A DNA stretch of 64,000 nucleotides from Thermasporomyces sp036564245. GTDB lineage: Bacteria > Actinomycetota > Actinomycetes > Propionibacteriales > Actinopolymorphaceae. The notes below the pieces were generated by a model that ran no database searches, was not told the origin of the DNA, and was given only the letters and a program-made list of their open reading frames with translations. Location of the stretch: NCBI GenBank assembly GCA_036564245.1, contig DATCKU010000081.1:12719-76718 (forward strand). Direction: 5' to 3'. A program made the translations under genes and the position numbers. Positions 45,040-53,591 of this stretch are shown in pieces (positions within the stretch are counted from its first letter, which is position 1; the number at the start of each line of letters is the position of its first letter).

Positions 45040-45833
45040 GTCTGCACTCGCTCGATGATCTCGTCGACGAAACCCAGGTGGCCGGCGAGAATGCCCCCGT
45101 CGACCCGCAGCACGACTCCCGTGATCCACGCGGCGTCGTCCGAGGCGAGGAAGGCGATCGCTGCCGCGACGTCGTCCGGCTCGCCGACCCGGCCAAGCGG
45201 GTAGAGCCGGGCCGTCCGCTCCAGCAGGTCAGGTTGCTCGGTCAGGCGGCGTTGCCAGATCTCGGTACGGATCGAACCGGGAGCGACCACGTTGAACCGC
45301 ACACCGCGCCGCCCATACCGCAGGGCGAGGTTCAGGGTCAGGTTGATCAGTCCGGCCTTGGCCGTGGAGTAGGCCTCGTTTCCGAACGCCGCCAGCCCGT
45401 TGACCGAGCTGACCGAGACCACAGCGCCGCCGGCTGGCGCCTGAAGCAGATGAGGTAACGCGGCTTGGATGCACCGCACGGCACCATTGAGCGTGGGATC
45501 GACCTGCCGCTGCCATCCGTCGTCGTCTTCCACCTCGAAGGGCGTGTCGACGGCCACGCCCACGTTGTTGACCAGTACGTCGAGCCGACCGAACCGCTCG
45601 ACGGTCTCGACGATGGCCGCATCGACGTCCTCACGACTCGTCACGTCACAGCGCAGCGCCAGCGCTCGCCCCTCCGCCTCCGACAGCTCCTCTGCGGTCT
45701 TCTCGGCCGCTGCCTGGTCGATGTCGGCCACCACGACGGTCGCGCCCTCGCTGGCGAGCCGACGTGCGGTCGCTCTCCCGATCCCACGGGCGGCACCGGT
45801 GATGAACGCCACCCGATCCTCGAATCGACGCAT
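45036..45833 (-). CDS. Short-chain dehydrogenase/reductase
   Basis: This 265-residue classical SDR has the cofactor motif TGAARGIGRATA (about 12-23), VVADIDQ after beta-2 (Asp, favouring NAD+), NNVGVA, and catalytic S-Y-K in SVSSVNG...YSTAKAG. An Arg/Glu-rich RRLTEQPDLLERTARLYPLGRVGEPDDVA segment is typical. GAAGGGGATCGG precedes the ATG. It is the first gene of the D-amino-acid operon; its substrate there is unknown. Confidence 0.92.
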   Translation of the reverse strand: MRRFEDRVAFITGAARGIGRATARRLASEGATVVVADIDQAAAEKTAEELSEAEGRALALRCDVTSREDVDAAIVETVERFGRLDVLVNNVGVAVDTPFEVEDDDGWQRQVDPTLNGAVRCIQAALPHLLQAPAGGAVVSVSSVNGLAAFGNEAYSTAKAGLINLTLNLALRYGRRGVRFNVVAPGSIRTEIWQRRLTEQPDLLERTARLYPLGRVGEPDDVAAAIAFLASDDAAWITGVVLRVDGGILAGHLGFVDEIIERVQT

Positions 45834-45939
45834 CCGATCCCCTTCGCTGGCCTGTCAGGCAGGCTAGCCGACGGCACCCGAACGGAGCGTGTGGTCGCCG
45901 GTCGCCCCAACCTTCTCGGCGGTAGTCTTGCGGGACAGG

Positions 45940-46869
45940 ATGAGCTCTGGCCAGCAACGCAACGGTTCGACCCGGCCGTCCGAGGAGACCCTGCAGTGGG
46001 TGCGTGAGGTCGTTGGTCGGGGCAGCATCATCACATCGGTCCGCCTGATGAGCGTCGACTCCACCGTCTTGCATGCGATCGACGTCATGGGCCCGACCGG
46101 TGTCATCCACCACCTCGCCCTACGCCGTTTCCATCGTGAGGACCGGCTGCGCAACGACCCGTGGTACGTACCGGCCAACGAGGCGACGGTGCTCGGTCTT
46201 CTGGGCAGCACGGACGTGCCGGCACCTCGACTGCTCGGTGCGGACATCACTCCGACGATGTGTGACATGCCCGCGCTGCTCACCACGCGGATACCGGGTG
46301 TTCCGCCGCGTGCGTCCGACGACCCAGCCGTCCTCGCCGGGCTTGCCGAGACGTTGACGACGATCCACCACGTGGACCTCCCGGTGGTCAAGGCGCTCCC
46401 GCCCTACCGGCCCTACTACGACCCGCAGCTCGACGGTGCGCGCCGACCACCTGCCTGGTCGCGCAAGCCGATGCTGTGGGAGCGGGTCTTCAGCATCCTC
46501 GCCGCCGGGCCGCCAGTGGCCACGATGGGCTTCATCCACCGCGACTACCACCCGGGGCAGACGCTGTGGCAGGACGGCCGGCTGGTGGGCGTCGTCGACT
46601 GGACCACCGGTTGCCAGGGGCCGCGTGGCATCGACCTCGCACGGATGCGGCTGAACCTCGCGGGCCGCTACGGCGCCGACGTGGCGGACCGGTTTCTTTC
46701 GATCTACCGGGCCGCTGGCGGTCTGGACGGACACCATCCGTACTGGGACCTGCTCGACGCAGCCGACGGTCTGCTCGACCAGCGCGAGCCCACGACACCG
46801 GAGCGCTGGGCAGAGTACGTCCGGTTCGAGGATTGGGTCGAACGCACCGTCGCCTGCCTCTCACGATGA
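45940..46869 (+). CDS. Aminoglycoside phosphotransferase-like kinase
   Basis: This 309-residue APH/choline-kinase-fold protein has the catalytic loop FIHRDYHPGQTLW and Mg2+ site VGVVDWTTGCQGPRGIDLARMR. The N-lobe begins VREVVGRGSIITSVRLMS. Unlike the two phosphotransferase pseudogenes in this window it is open throughout. It could phosphorylate a small amine, sugar or aminoglycoside. ATG 45940 follows GGGACAGG closely. Its stop codon is the first triplet of repeat copy B. Confidence 0.87.
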   Translation: MSSGQQRNGSTRPSEETLQWVREVVGRGSIITSVRLMSVDSTVLHAIDVMGPTGVIHHLALRRFHREDRLRNDPWYVPANEATVLGLLGSTDVPAPRLLGADITPTMCDMPALLTTRIPGVPPRASDDPAVLAGLAETLTTIHHVDLPVVKALPPYRPYYDPQLDGARRPPAWSRKPMLWERVFSILAAGPPVATMGFIHRDYHPGQTLWQDGRLVGVVDWTTGCQGPRGIDLARMRLNLAGRYGADVADRFLSIYRAAGGLDGHHPYWDLLDAADGLLDQREPTTPERWAEYVRFEDWVERTVACLSR

Positions 46870-46942
46870 CCAGGCGCGGCGACTCCGCGCCCACCACGGC
46901 AGGCGTCGGCACCCGTTGCAGCTCGGGCTCACCCAGCGAGGC
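46867..46942. repeat. 76-bp dispersed repeat, copy B
   Basis: This is the same length as copy A (9162-9237), with near-identical ends: TGACCAGGCGCGGCGAC on the left and CACCCAGCGAGGC on the right, and a conserved GGCGC-N9-GCGCC stem. It spans exactly the space between two convergent genes. Its first TGA is the stop of the phosphotransferase gene, and the stop of the Gfo/Idh gene lies at its right end (46929-46931). It may serve as a terminator or be a small palindromic mobile element. Confidence 0.6.
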
Positions 46943-48077
46943 CGACCTCCGTGAGCAACGGCTCGAGGGCGACCGTCCGGCCGCCGTCCCGCGCTGACCG
47001 GCGTACCGCCTCCATCAGGCAGAAGGTCTCGATCCCTTCCCGGGCGTCCGGCGAGTGCGGGGTGCCGTCCTGGATCGCGGCCGCGAAATGGTCGAGGTAG
47101 TTGGCGAACTCGCCGTAGTGCATGCCGTGCACCTCGTTGTTGAAGTAGTAGTGCCGGCGCTCGTACAGCATGTCCTCGACGACTTCGGTGCCGTCAGGGG
47201 CGGTGTGCAGGTACCGCATGTCGTGGTACTGCGCCATGCTCGTGCCCTGCGTGCCGTAGAGAACGCACTCGATCGCATTCCGCGCCCTGGGCAGCTCGTG
47301 GGCACCGTAGTGCCCCATGGCCCGGCCGATGCCGCCGTCCCGCGCCACCACGTTGACCACGTAGATGTCGTACGACTGCACGCCGCTGGTGCGAGCCAGT
47401 TCAGAGCGGCCTCCGAAGGCGCTGACCTGCTCGATCGGGCCGAGGTACCACCGCAGCAGGTCGAGCGGATGGGAGAGCCCGAGATACACCCAGTCGGTGT
47501 GCTGCTTGGTCCACGGCGCCTTCGCGTAGTACCAGTCCATGCGGTGGATGTAGTGCGTGTCGACCAGCTCGAGTGTGCCGACCTCGCCGCGCTCGTACGC
47601 CTGACGCTGCCGCTGGAACGACTCGAAGAACCGGGTCGACTGCCCGACCATGACCTTGCGACCGGTACGCCGAGTGGCGTCCAGCACGGCGCGGGCGTCG
47701 GCCACCGAGTTGACCAGCGGCTTCGTACACAGCACGTGCTTGCCGGCTTCGAGCGCCGCGACGATGTGCTCACCATGCAGGTGGTCAGGTGTGTAGATCG
47801 CGACGAGATCGACCTCGGCAAGCGCCAGCAGCTTCGCGTAGTCGGTGGTGTAGGTCACCTCCGGCACGTCCTGCCGGACTGCCTCCAGCACAGCCCCCGA
47901 CGCGTCACACGCTGCCACGGCGCGGACCCGCTCGGTGCGGTCGGCTGCGATCAACGCGGTACGACCCTCGCCGAGGCCCACGACGCCGAGTCCGAGCCGC
48001 TTGTCCTCGCCCACACCCTCTGGCCGCGGGTACGAGCGAACGCCACGGGCGACCCGCGGAAAGTACTGCTCTGCCAT
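46929..48077 (-). CDS. Gfo/Idh/MocA family oxidoreductase
   Basis: This 382-residue NAD(P)-dependent sugar dehydrogenase-like protein has a Rossmann start GLGVVGLGEGRTALIA (about 28-43). It also has IYTPDHLHGEHIVAALEAGKHVLCTKPL, with the family EKP-type motif as TKP, and a C-terminal alpha/beta domain with YDIYVVNVVARDGG. The EKP Glu is replaced by Thr, which is common in some subfamilies. ATG 48077 starts MAEQYFPRVARG. It is divergent from the OsmC gene; the 157-bp spacer should hold both promoters. Confidence 0.9.
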   Translation of the reverse strand: MAEQYFPRVARGVRSYPRPEGVGEDKRLGLGVVGLGEGRTALIAADRTERVRAVAACDASGAVLEAVRQDVPEVTYTTDYAKLLALAEVDLVAIYTPDHLHGEHIVAALEAGKHVLCTKPLVNSVADARAVLDATRRTGRKVMVGQSTRFFESFQRQRQAYERGEVGTLELVDTHYIHRMDWYYAKAPWTKQHTDWVYLGLSHPLDLLRWYLGPIEQVSAFGGRSELARTSGVQSYDIYVVNVVARDGGIGRAMGHYGAHELPRARNAIECVLYGTQGTSMAQYHDMRYLHTAPDGTEVVEDMLYERRHYYFNNEVHGMHYGEFANYLDHFAAAIQDGTPHSPDAREGIETFCLMEAVRRSARDGGRTVALEPLLTEVGLAG

Positions 48078-48234
48078 AACCGACAACGATGGACCATCGC
48101 ACCATCACCTGGTCAAGACGTGCCTGACCTGGCCAAGGACCCTGCCGAGCGGACCGGTCGCCCCTGTCGGTCGCACCGCCCTTCGGATTGCCTGAAACGG
48201 GCGGGTTGACACTCGCCGTAACCGAAGGGAGGCG

Positions 48235-48807
48235 ATGAGCACGGCAACCGCGCGCGAGCGCGTCGTCAACGGGGTGAACGCGGACGAGCTGTTCCAGACC
48301 ATGGCGACGATCGAAAAGGACCCGGACGTCTCGAAGTTCAACTTCCGGATCAAGAATCACTGGGTGCGCGGCGCGTTCAACCGGGCGATCGTCAACGACT
48401 TCGACCCCGGCAGGACAACGCACCGGCGCGACAAGACGTTCTTCGTCTACGACAAGGACGAGCATCCGGCGCTGCTCGGTGAAGATCGCGGCGCCAACCC
48501 GGTGGAGTACCTGCTGGTGGGCCTCGCCGGCTGCGTGACGACAACCCTCGTCTATCTCGCCGCCGCCCGCGGCATCACCCTCACCCGGGTCGATGCCGCG
48601 CTCGACGGTGACATCGACATCCAAGGTCTGCTCGGCATGTCCGAGCAGATCAGGCCGGGCTACCAGACCGTCCGGGTGCGGATGAACGTCGAGGGCGACG
48701 CGACGCGGGAGGAGCTGGCCGACCTGGTGCGCCTGGCTGAGGAGCGCTCGCCGGTTGCGGACACCGTGGCGCACGGCACGCAGCTGAGCGTCACGCTTGC
48801 CGACTGA
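48235..48807 (+). CDS. OsmC family protein
   Basis: This 190-residue OsmC/Ohr-fold protein has the peroxidatic-type Cys in VGLAGCVTTTLVYLAA and a family Glu/Arg environment (GEDRGANPVEYLLVG). The second Cys of OsmC peroxidases, normally in a CPVxxTL context, is a Ser here (RSPVADTV), so a full disulphide peroxidase cycle is doubtful. GAAGGGAGGCG precedes the ATG. It is followed by 333 bp that hold the EamA riboswitch. Confidence 0.9.
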   Translation: MSTATARERVVNGVNADELFQTMATIEKDPDVSKFNFRIKNHWVRGAFNRAIVNDFDPGRTTHRRDKTFFVYDKDEHPALLGEDRGANPVEYLLVGLAGCVTTTLVYLAAARGITLTRVDAALDGDIDIQGLLGMSEQIRPGYQTVRVRMNVEGDATREELADLVRLAEERSPVADTVAHGTQLSVTLAD

Positions 48808-48922
48808 AGGCACGACCCCTCTGGAGCCTGATGGAGAGGCGGGTGCCGCACGTCGCACCTGCGAGCAGACCGAGGCCGAGCAGGAGCTCCGCCCGTTGTG
48901 GGTGGCGCTCGCTTCGTGGCGG

Positions 48923-48953
48923 TGAACACGCTGGTCGGTCAGGCGGTTAGACT
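48923..48953 (+). promoter_or_regulatory. Candidate promoter of the ykkC-EamA transcript
   Basis: TGAACA (48923-48928) and TAGACT (48948-48953) resemble -35 and -10 boxes with a 19-bp spacer. Transcription from about 48960 would put the conserved aptamer start roughly 9 nt into the RNA, as expected for a riboswitch leader. Confidence 0.5.
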
Positions 48954-48964
48954 CCTGGACGATT

Positions 48965-49100
48965 GTGCCTAGGGTTCCGCTTCCCTCGCCGGCCCTCCGA
49001 GGCTTGCTCACATCGGGAAGGTCTGGTCCGAGCGGCACCAGCGACGCCGGAGAGGTTCTGCGTCGCACATCTGACGGGACAAAAGCCTGGAGGAACCCCA
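48965..49100 (+). promoter_or_regulatory. ykkC-family riboswitch (guanidine-I type favoured)
   Basis: The ykkC hallmarks appear in order: CTAGGGTTCCG (48969-48979), GGTCCGAGC near 49025-49033, and GACGGGACAAAAGCCTGG (49073-49090) followed by AGGAA. The family includes guanidine-I, ppGpp and PRPP variants. An adjacent DMT-superfamily exporter favours guanidine, but the ligand is not settled by eye. Downstream, GGAACCC (49092-49098) is complementary to GGGTTCC (49133-49139), a copy of the aptamer's first segment placed at the ribosome site of the EamA gene. A GCCCCGC/GCGGGGGC hairpin lies between. Confidence 0.85.
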
Positions 49101-49140
49101 CACCAACTGCCCCGCGACTGCGGGGGCGGAAAGGGTTCCG

Positions 49141-50001
49141 ATGGGTGCCGCTCTGCTGCTGATCATCGCGGCTGCGTTCGCACATGCCGGGTGGAACTTC
49201 TTCGCCAAGCGTGCCGGCGCCGCCGGGAGCGGCTTCGTCTGGTTGACCGCGGCCTGCTCGGCGGTGCTCTATCTGCCGGTCATGGTCGGCGCGATCATCA
49301 CGTCCGGCATTCCACCGTGGCAGGCATGGCTGCTGGGCGTGGCTACCAGCGCTGGCGTCCACCTCGGTTACTTCCTGGTACTGCAGCGCGGATACGCCCT
49401 GGGCGACATGTCGATCGTGTACCCGGTGGCCCGAGGCACGGGACCACTGCTCGCGATCGTCGCCGCCATCGTCTTGCTCGGTGAGCGACCAGGTGTTCTG
49501 GGCCTGCTCGGTGGGCTGCTGGTGGTCGCCGGGGTCTTCGTGATCGGGTTCTCCGGGGGCCTGTCGCATTCACGAGCGCGACGGACGAGTGCCGCATTCG
49601 GCGTCCTCACTGGTCTGCTCATCGCGGTCTACACGCTGTGGGATGCCCACGTCGTGACGACGTTGGGGCTGTCGCCGCTCGTGTACGAGTGGTCCAGTCA
49701 CACGCTTCGGTCGGTGCTCATGCTCCCGTACGTGCTCACCAGGCCTGCCCACATCGCGTCGCTGTGGAAGACTTATCGCCGCCACGTGCTGGCCGTCGCA
49801 CTGTTGTCCCCGCTCGCGTACCTTCTCGTCCTCTTCGCGATGCAGCTCGCACCGGTCAGCCTGGTGGCGCCTGCCCGCGAACTCAGCATCGTCCTGGCCG
49901 GCATCATGGCCTGGCGCCTCCTGGGCGAGCCCCAACCAGCACGTCGGCTGACCGGAGCCATGATCGTCCTCGCTGGGGTGGTCGTCCTCGGGCTGGCCTG
50001 A
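49141..50001 (+). CDS. EamA/DMT superfamily transporter
   Basis: This 286-residue membrane protein has ten predicted helices in two EamA repeats; the first begins GAALLLIIAAAFAHAGWNFFAKRA and the second near SAAFGVLTGLLIAVYTLWDAHVV. The YPVARGTGPLLAIVAA motif is typical of EamA proteins. The preceding ykkC-type riboswitch suggests it exports guanidine or another ligand-related metabolite. GGAAAGGG (49128-49135) is the likely Shine-Dalgarno. Confidence 0.9.
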   Translation: MGAALLLIIAAAFAHAGWNFFAKRAGAAGSGFVWLTAACSAVLYLPVMVGAIITSGIPPWQAWLLGVATSAGVHLGYFLVLQRGYALGDMSIVYPVARGTGPLLAIVAAIVLLGERPGVLGLLGGLLVVAGVFVIGFSGGLSHSRARRTSAAFGVLTGLLIAVYTLWDAHVVTTLGLSPLVYEWSSHTLRSVLMLPYVLTRPAHIASLWKTYRRHVLAVALLSPLAYLLVLFAMQLAPVSLVAPARELSIVLAGIMAWRLLGEPQPARRLTGAMIVLAGVVVLGLA

Positions 50002-50022
50002 CCCGCTACCGCCGGAGACCCG

Positions 50023-51885
50023 TCACCGGTTCTCCACTGCCATGTGCGCGCGGTAGAGGTCGCGGTAGATACCGTCCCTCGCCAGCAGCTCCTCATGCGT
50101 TCCAACGTCCGCAACGCGCCCGGCGCTCAGAACGACGATCTGGTCGGCTCGACGGACGGTCGACAACCGGTGCGCGATCACCATGGCAGTACGTCCGGCG
50201 AGGACGACGTCGAGCGCCTGCTGGAGGCTGCGCTCGGTGCTTGTGTCGAGATGGGCCGTCGCCTCGTCCAGGATGACGATGCGCGGGTCCGACAACAGCA
50301 CACGCGCGATGGCCAGTCGCTGCTTCTCCCCACCTGAGAGGCGATGGCCGCGTCCCCCCCACGACGGTGTCGTAGCCATCAGGGAGTGTGCAGATCAGGT
50401 CGTGCAGGCACGCAGCCCGACATGTCCGCACGAGCTCCTCGTCGGTGGCGTCCGGCTTGGCGTAGCGGAGGTTGTCGCGGATGGATTCGTGGAAGAAGTA
50501 CGCGTCCTGGGTGACCACACCGGCGGTGGCCGACAGGACGGTCGGTGCGAGCTGGCGTACGTCGATCCCGTCGATGCGTATCGCTCTCCGTGACACGTCG
50601 TACAACCGTGCGACCAGCGCGCACAGCGTGGACTTGCCTGCGCCCGACGGGCCGACGAGAGCTGTGATCGTGCCGGGCCGCATCATGAAGCTGACGTCCC
50701 GCAACGCCCATTCGCTTGCGCTCGGCACGCCGCCCTCCATGTCGACAGGCTGAGCCGACGTCAATGACGGGATACCGGCCTCCGTGGTGTCCGGGTACCG
50801 AAACCACACGCGGTCGATCTCGACGGCTCCGTGGGCCGGTCGGGACGTAACCGTGACAGGCGTCCGGTCGGAGATCGCGACCGGCGCGTCGAGCACCTCG
50901 AAGACCCGCTCGAACGACACGAGAGCGGACTGGACGTGGATCCGCGCGGATACAAGGTCAATCGCCGGACCGTACGCCCGTTGCGCGTACGCCGCGAGCG
51001 CCAGCGTGTCCGAGACGACGAGCTGGGCGCCCGCCAGTAGGCCGCTGTCACACCGAGCAGCCCGACCAGAGAGACCGCCGTGCCAGCCGCGAGTGCCAGG
51101 ACGTTGACCGTGACGTTGTTGCGGTGAAGCGCCGTGGTGCGGGCCGCGAATCCGCGGGACTCCCGCGCGAATCCACCGGACAACCTGACCAAGACCGCTC
51201 CCGCGATGTGGAGCCGTTCCGCGGCGAACGCATTCATGCCGCCGAAGAGCTCCATCTCTCACGGACCAGCACTCGCATCCGCCGGCCGATCAGACGAATC
51301 CCGACGAGGAGCATCGGGACGATCGCCAGCGTGACCAGCGTGACCTGCCAGTTGAGCGCCAGCATCGCCGACAGCGTGAACGACAGGACGAGCAGGTCCG
51401 CGGTGATCGAACCGACGCTGCCGGTGTAGAGGTGGCCGGTGCACATCTGCTGGGCGTTGAGCACGTCGGTGTTGAGCCGGCTCTGGATCGCACCAGCCTT
51501 CGCGTGGACGAAGAACGCCAGCGGCATCCGCTGCAGGTGATCGAAGAGTGCCTGCCGCAGGTCCTTGATGATGCCGGTTCCGATGAGCGTGCCGATGTAG
51601 CCGCCGAGCAGGAGTAGTCCAGCGGCACCCGCGTAGGCGAGGACGGCGAGCCCGATCAGCAGGTTGACCATGCCCAGGTCGGCACGCGGGATCGCGGTGT
51701 CGATGAGCTGCTTGAAGAGCAGCGGCGGCACGAGGCCCACTGCTGCCGATGCGGCGAGTAGGGCGACGTAGGCAAGGAGCCGGTCCGGTACGGCGCGACG
51801 AAGCGGAAGACCCGTCGCGCTGTGCGCGCGGCGTCGTGCGGGCGCTGCGTGATGTCGTAGCCGGTCGCCAGCCTGCTGAGCGACG
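50023..51885 (-). pseudogene. ABC exporter (fused permease-ATPase) with multiple frameshifts
   Basis: Segments in changing frames reconstruct an MsbA/MdlB-like exporter. They are RRVFRFVAPYR, then LLAYVALLAASAAVGLVPPLLFKQLIDTAIP, then LFGGMNAFAAERLHIAGAVLVRLSG, then AGAQLVVSDTLALAAYAQRAYGPA through Walker A GPSGAGKSTL, then GHRLSGGEKQRLAIARVLL with Walker B VILDEATAHLD. Shifts fall near 51785, 51250, 51035 and 50360, the last at a run of eight C. No clear start codon remains after the ClpC2-like stop at 51890. Multiple shifts suggest true decay, although the homopolymer one could be a sequencing error. Confidence 0.8.
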
Positions 51886-51889
51886 TGGG

Positions 51890-52612
51890 TCAGCGCTGGT
51901 CTTGTCGCCTCGTGTAGCCGGCAAGCGCCTCGATGACCTTCTCCCGTGCGGTCTGCTCGGTAAGGCCACGGCTCACGAGAATCTGTGGGGCCACGGCCTC
52001 CGGATCGCGGTACAGCGCGAGAAGCAGATGCTCGGTGCCGATGTAGTTGTGCCCGAGTTTGAGCGCCTCGGCGAGAGAACCGGTCATGGCGGCGGCTGCC
52101 CGAGGCGTGAGCGGTGGCTCGTCCTCGCCCGCGCCAGGTCCCCGTCCGGTGCGCGCGAGCACGTCGGCCTCGACGTCCTCGCGGCTGATGCCTGCCTCGA
52201 GAAGGATCTTCGTCGCGATGCTCTCGGGCTCGGCGTACAAGCCGAGCAGCAGGTGCTCGGTCCCGATGTACGGGTGCCCGAGCGCGGCGGCTGCGGGAGC
52301 GGCCGCATCGAACGCGCTCCGGGCGCGGGCGGTCATCCGCTGGAGCGTCGGGCCGCCTTGACCAGCGAAGAAGCTTCCGGCAAAGCGTTTGTGGACGGCC
52401 TGTTTGGTGACGCCGAGCACGTTGCTGATCTCGGTCCAGGACTTTCCGCTGACACGTGCCCGGTCGACGAAGTAGCCGAGCACGGCGTCGCCGGTTTCGC
52501 TGAGCTCGGCGACCAGCGCGCGAGCCGTCGCCAGCTGGTCGAGCACGTCGTCACTCGCCGAGTCGCGGCGAACTGTCTCGATGAGGTCGTGAAGCGTCGG
52601 TGGTGGGGTCAT
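51890..52612 (-). CDS. ClpC2-like protein: HTH plus two Clp N-terminal repeats
   Basis: This 240-residue protein has an N-terminal HTH region (SWTEISNVLGVTKQAVHKRF) and two well-kept Clp_N repeats containing GHPYIGTEHLLLGLYAEPESIA and GHNYIGTEHLLLALYRDPEAVA. It has no ATPase module. It is the better conserved of two paralogues in the window and matches the mycobacterial ClpC2 layout, in which the HTH represses its own promoter and the Clp_N part binds ClpC ligands. Twin dyads cover its promoter, and it is apparently leaderless. A broken ABC exporter follows on the same strand. Confidence 0.87.
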   Translation of the reverse strand: MTPPPTLHDLIETVRRDSASDDVLDQLATARALVAELSETGDAVLGYFVDRARVSGKSWTEISNVLGVTKQAVHKRFAGSFFAGQGGPTLQRMTARARSAFDAAAPAAAALGHPYIGTEHLLLGLYAEPESIATKILLEAGISREDVEADVLARTGRGPGAGEDEPPLTPRAAAAMTGSLAEALKLGHNYIGTEHLLLALYRDPEAVAPQILVSRGLTEQTAREKVIEALAGYTRRQDQR

Positions 52613-52614
52613 GC

Positions 52615-52659
52615 GTCAACCTTAAGTTGACCGAATCTGAGGGTCAACCCTGGGTTGAC
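52615..52659 (-). promoter_or_regulatory. Twin operators over a leaderless promoter of the second ClpC2-like gene
   Basis: Two perfect GTCAAC-N5-GTTGAC dyads, 52615-52631 and 52643-52659, lie 28 bp apart centre to centre. On the minus strand, -35 TTGACC (52647-52642) sits in the distal dyad. After a 17-bp spacer, -10 TAAGGT (52624-52619) sits in the proximal dyad. The ATG at 52612 begins 6 nt after the -10, so the mRNA should start at the codon. A protein bound to either dyad would block RNA polymerase. Confidence 0.75.
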
Positions 52660-52724
52660 GGCCGGAGAGCTCACGACGAACGCGGACATGGCCGCCATAC
52701 TCGCGCCACGAGAGGCAGGAGGTC

Positions 52725-53585
52725 ATGTCAGGCGCAAACACACCCACCCGAACGTGGTCATTTGAGGGCTGGGGCGGCATACTTCCGCCCGTGCCAGTGA
52801 CGCCATCTCGCCGCCATTACCCGTTCCTCGACTACCCAGCGCCACTTCCCTTCGCCCACCGAGGTGGGGCCCACTATGCGCCCAACCTCGGGATCGAGAA
52901 CTCGATGACCGCGTTCGCCAACGCCATCGAGCTGGGGTACCGCTACCTGGAAACCGACGTGCACGCCACGGCCGACGGTGTCCTCGTCGCCTTCCACGAC
53001 CACGATCTCGGTCGGGTGACCGACCGCTCCGGCCGGATCGCCAACCTTCCGTACTCCGAGGTCGCCAAGGCGCGGATCGGGGGTCGAGAACCCATCCCGA
53101 CGCTGGAGGAGATCCTCGGCACCTGGCCGGACGTGCGCGTGAACATCGACGTCAAGGAGGAGCCGGCCATCCGGCCTCTCGCCGAGGTGGTCGTGCGCAC
53201 CAACGCCCACGACAGGGTGTGCATCTCGTCGTTCTCCGGCCGTCGGATCAAGGCGGTCCGGCGACTGCTGGGCCCGCGTGTGGTCACCGGCCTCGCCCCC
53301 GCCGGCGTCGCCCTCCTGATGCTCCCGCTCCCGCGCCTCCTCACCTCGCTCCTGCTGAGCGACGCCCAGTGCGTGCAGGTGCCGGTGTCGTCGGCCGGGA
53401 TCAAGGTGGTCACACCAGCCTTCGTGGAGCGAGCCCACGCCTTGGAGAAGCAGGTGCATGTCTGGACCGTCGACGACGCCGAAGAGATGAACCACCTGCT
53501 GGACATCGGGGTCGACGGCATCATCACCGACCGCATCGACACGTTGCGCGACGTCCTCGTCGATCGCGGTCAGTGGGTGGGCTGA
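52725..53585 (+). CDS. Glycerophosphodiester phosphodiesterase
   Basis: This protein of about 286 residues has the GDPD TIM-barrel fold. AHRGG holds the first catalytic His, NSMTAFANAIELGYRYLETDVHATADG holds the metal-binding ExD, and FHDHDLGRVTDRSG holds the second catalytic His. The VWTVDDAEEMNHLLDIGVDGIITDR C-terminal signature is present. It hydrolyses glycerophosphodiesters to glycerol 3-phosphate and an alcohol. The ATG at 52725 has AGGAGG only 2 nt away, which is tight; GTG 52797, closer to the conserved start, is an alternative. The MFS gene follows after 6 bp. Confidence 0.9.
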   Translation: MSGANTPTRTWSFEGWGGILPPVPVTPSRRHYPFLDYPAPLPFAHRGGAHYAPNLGIENSMTAFANAIELGYRYLETDVHATADGVLVAFHDHDLGRVTDRSGRIANLPYSEVAKARIGGREPIPTLEEILGTWPDVRVNIDVKEEPAIRPLAEVVVRTNAHDRVCISSFSGRRIKAVRRLLGPRVVTGLAPAGVALLMLPLPRLLTSLLLSDAQCVQVPVSSAGIKVVTPAFVERAHALEKQVHVWTVDDAEEMNHLLDIGVDGIITDRIDTLRDVLVDRGQWVG

Positions 53586-53591
53586 ACACCC

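Noticed and set aside
47905..49569. A 554-codon minus-strand frame covering the OsmC gene and the EamA leader
   Set aside because: It is antisense to an obvious OsmC protein and to riboswitch elements, and its product is low-complexity His/Arg/Gln-rich.
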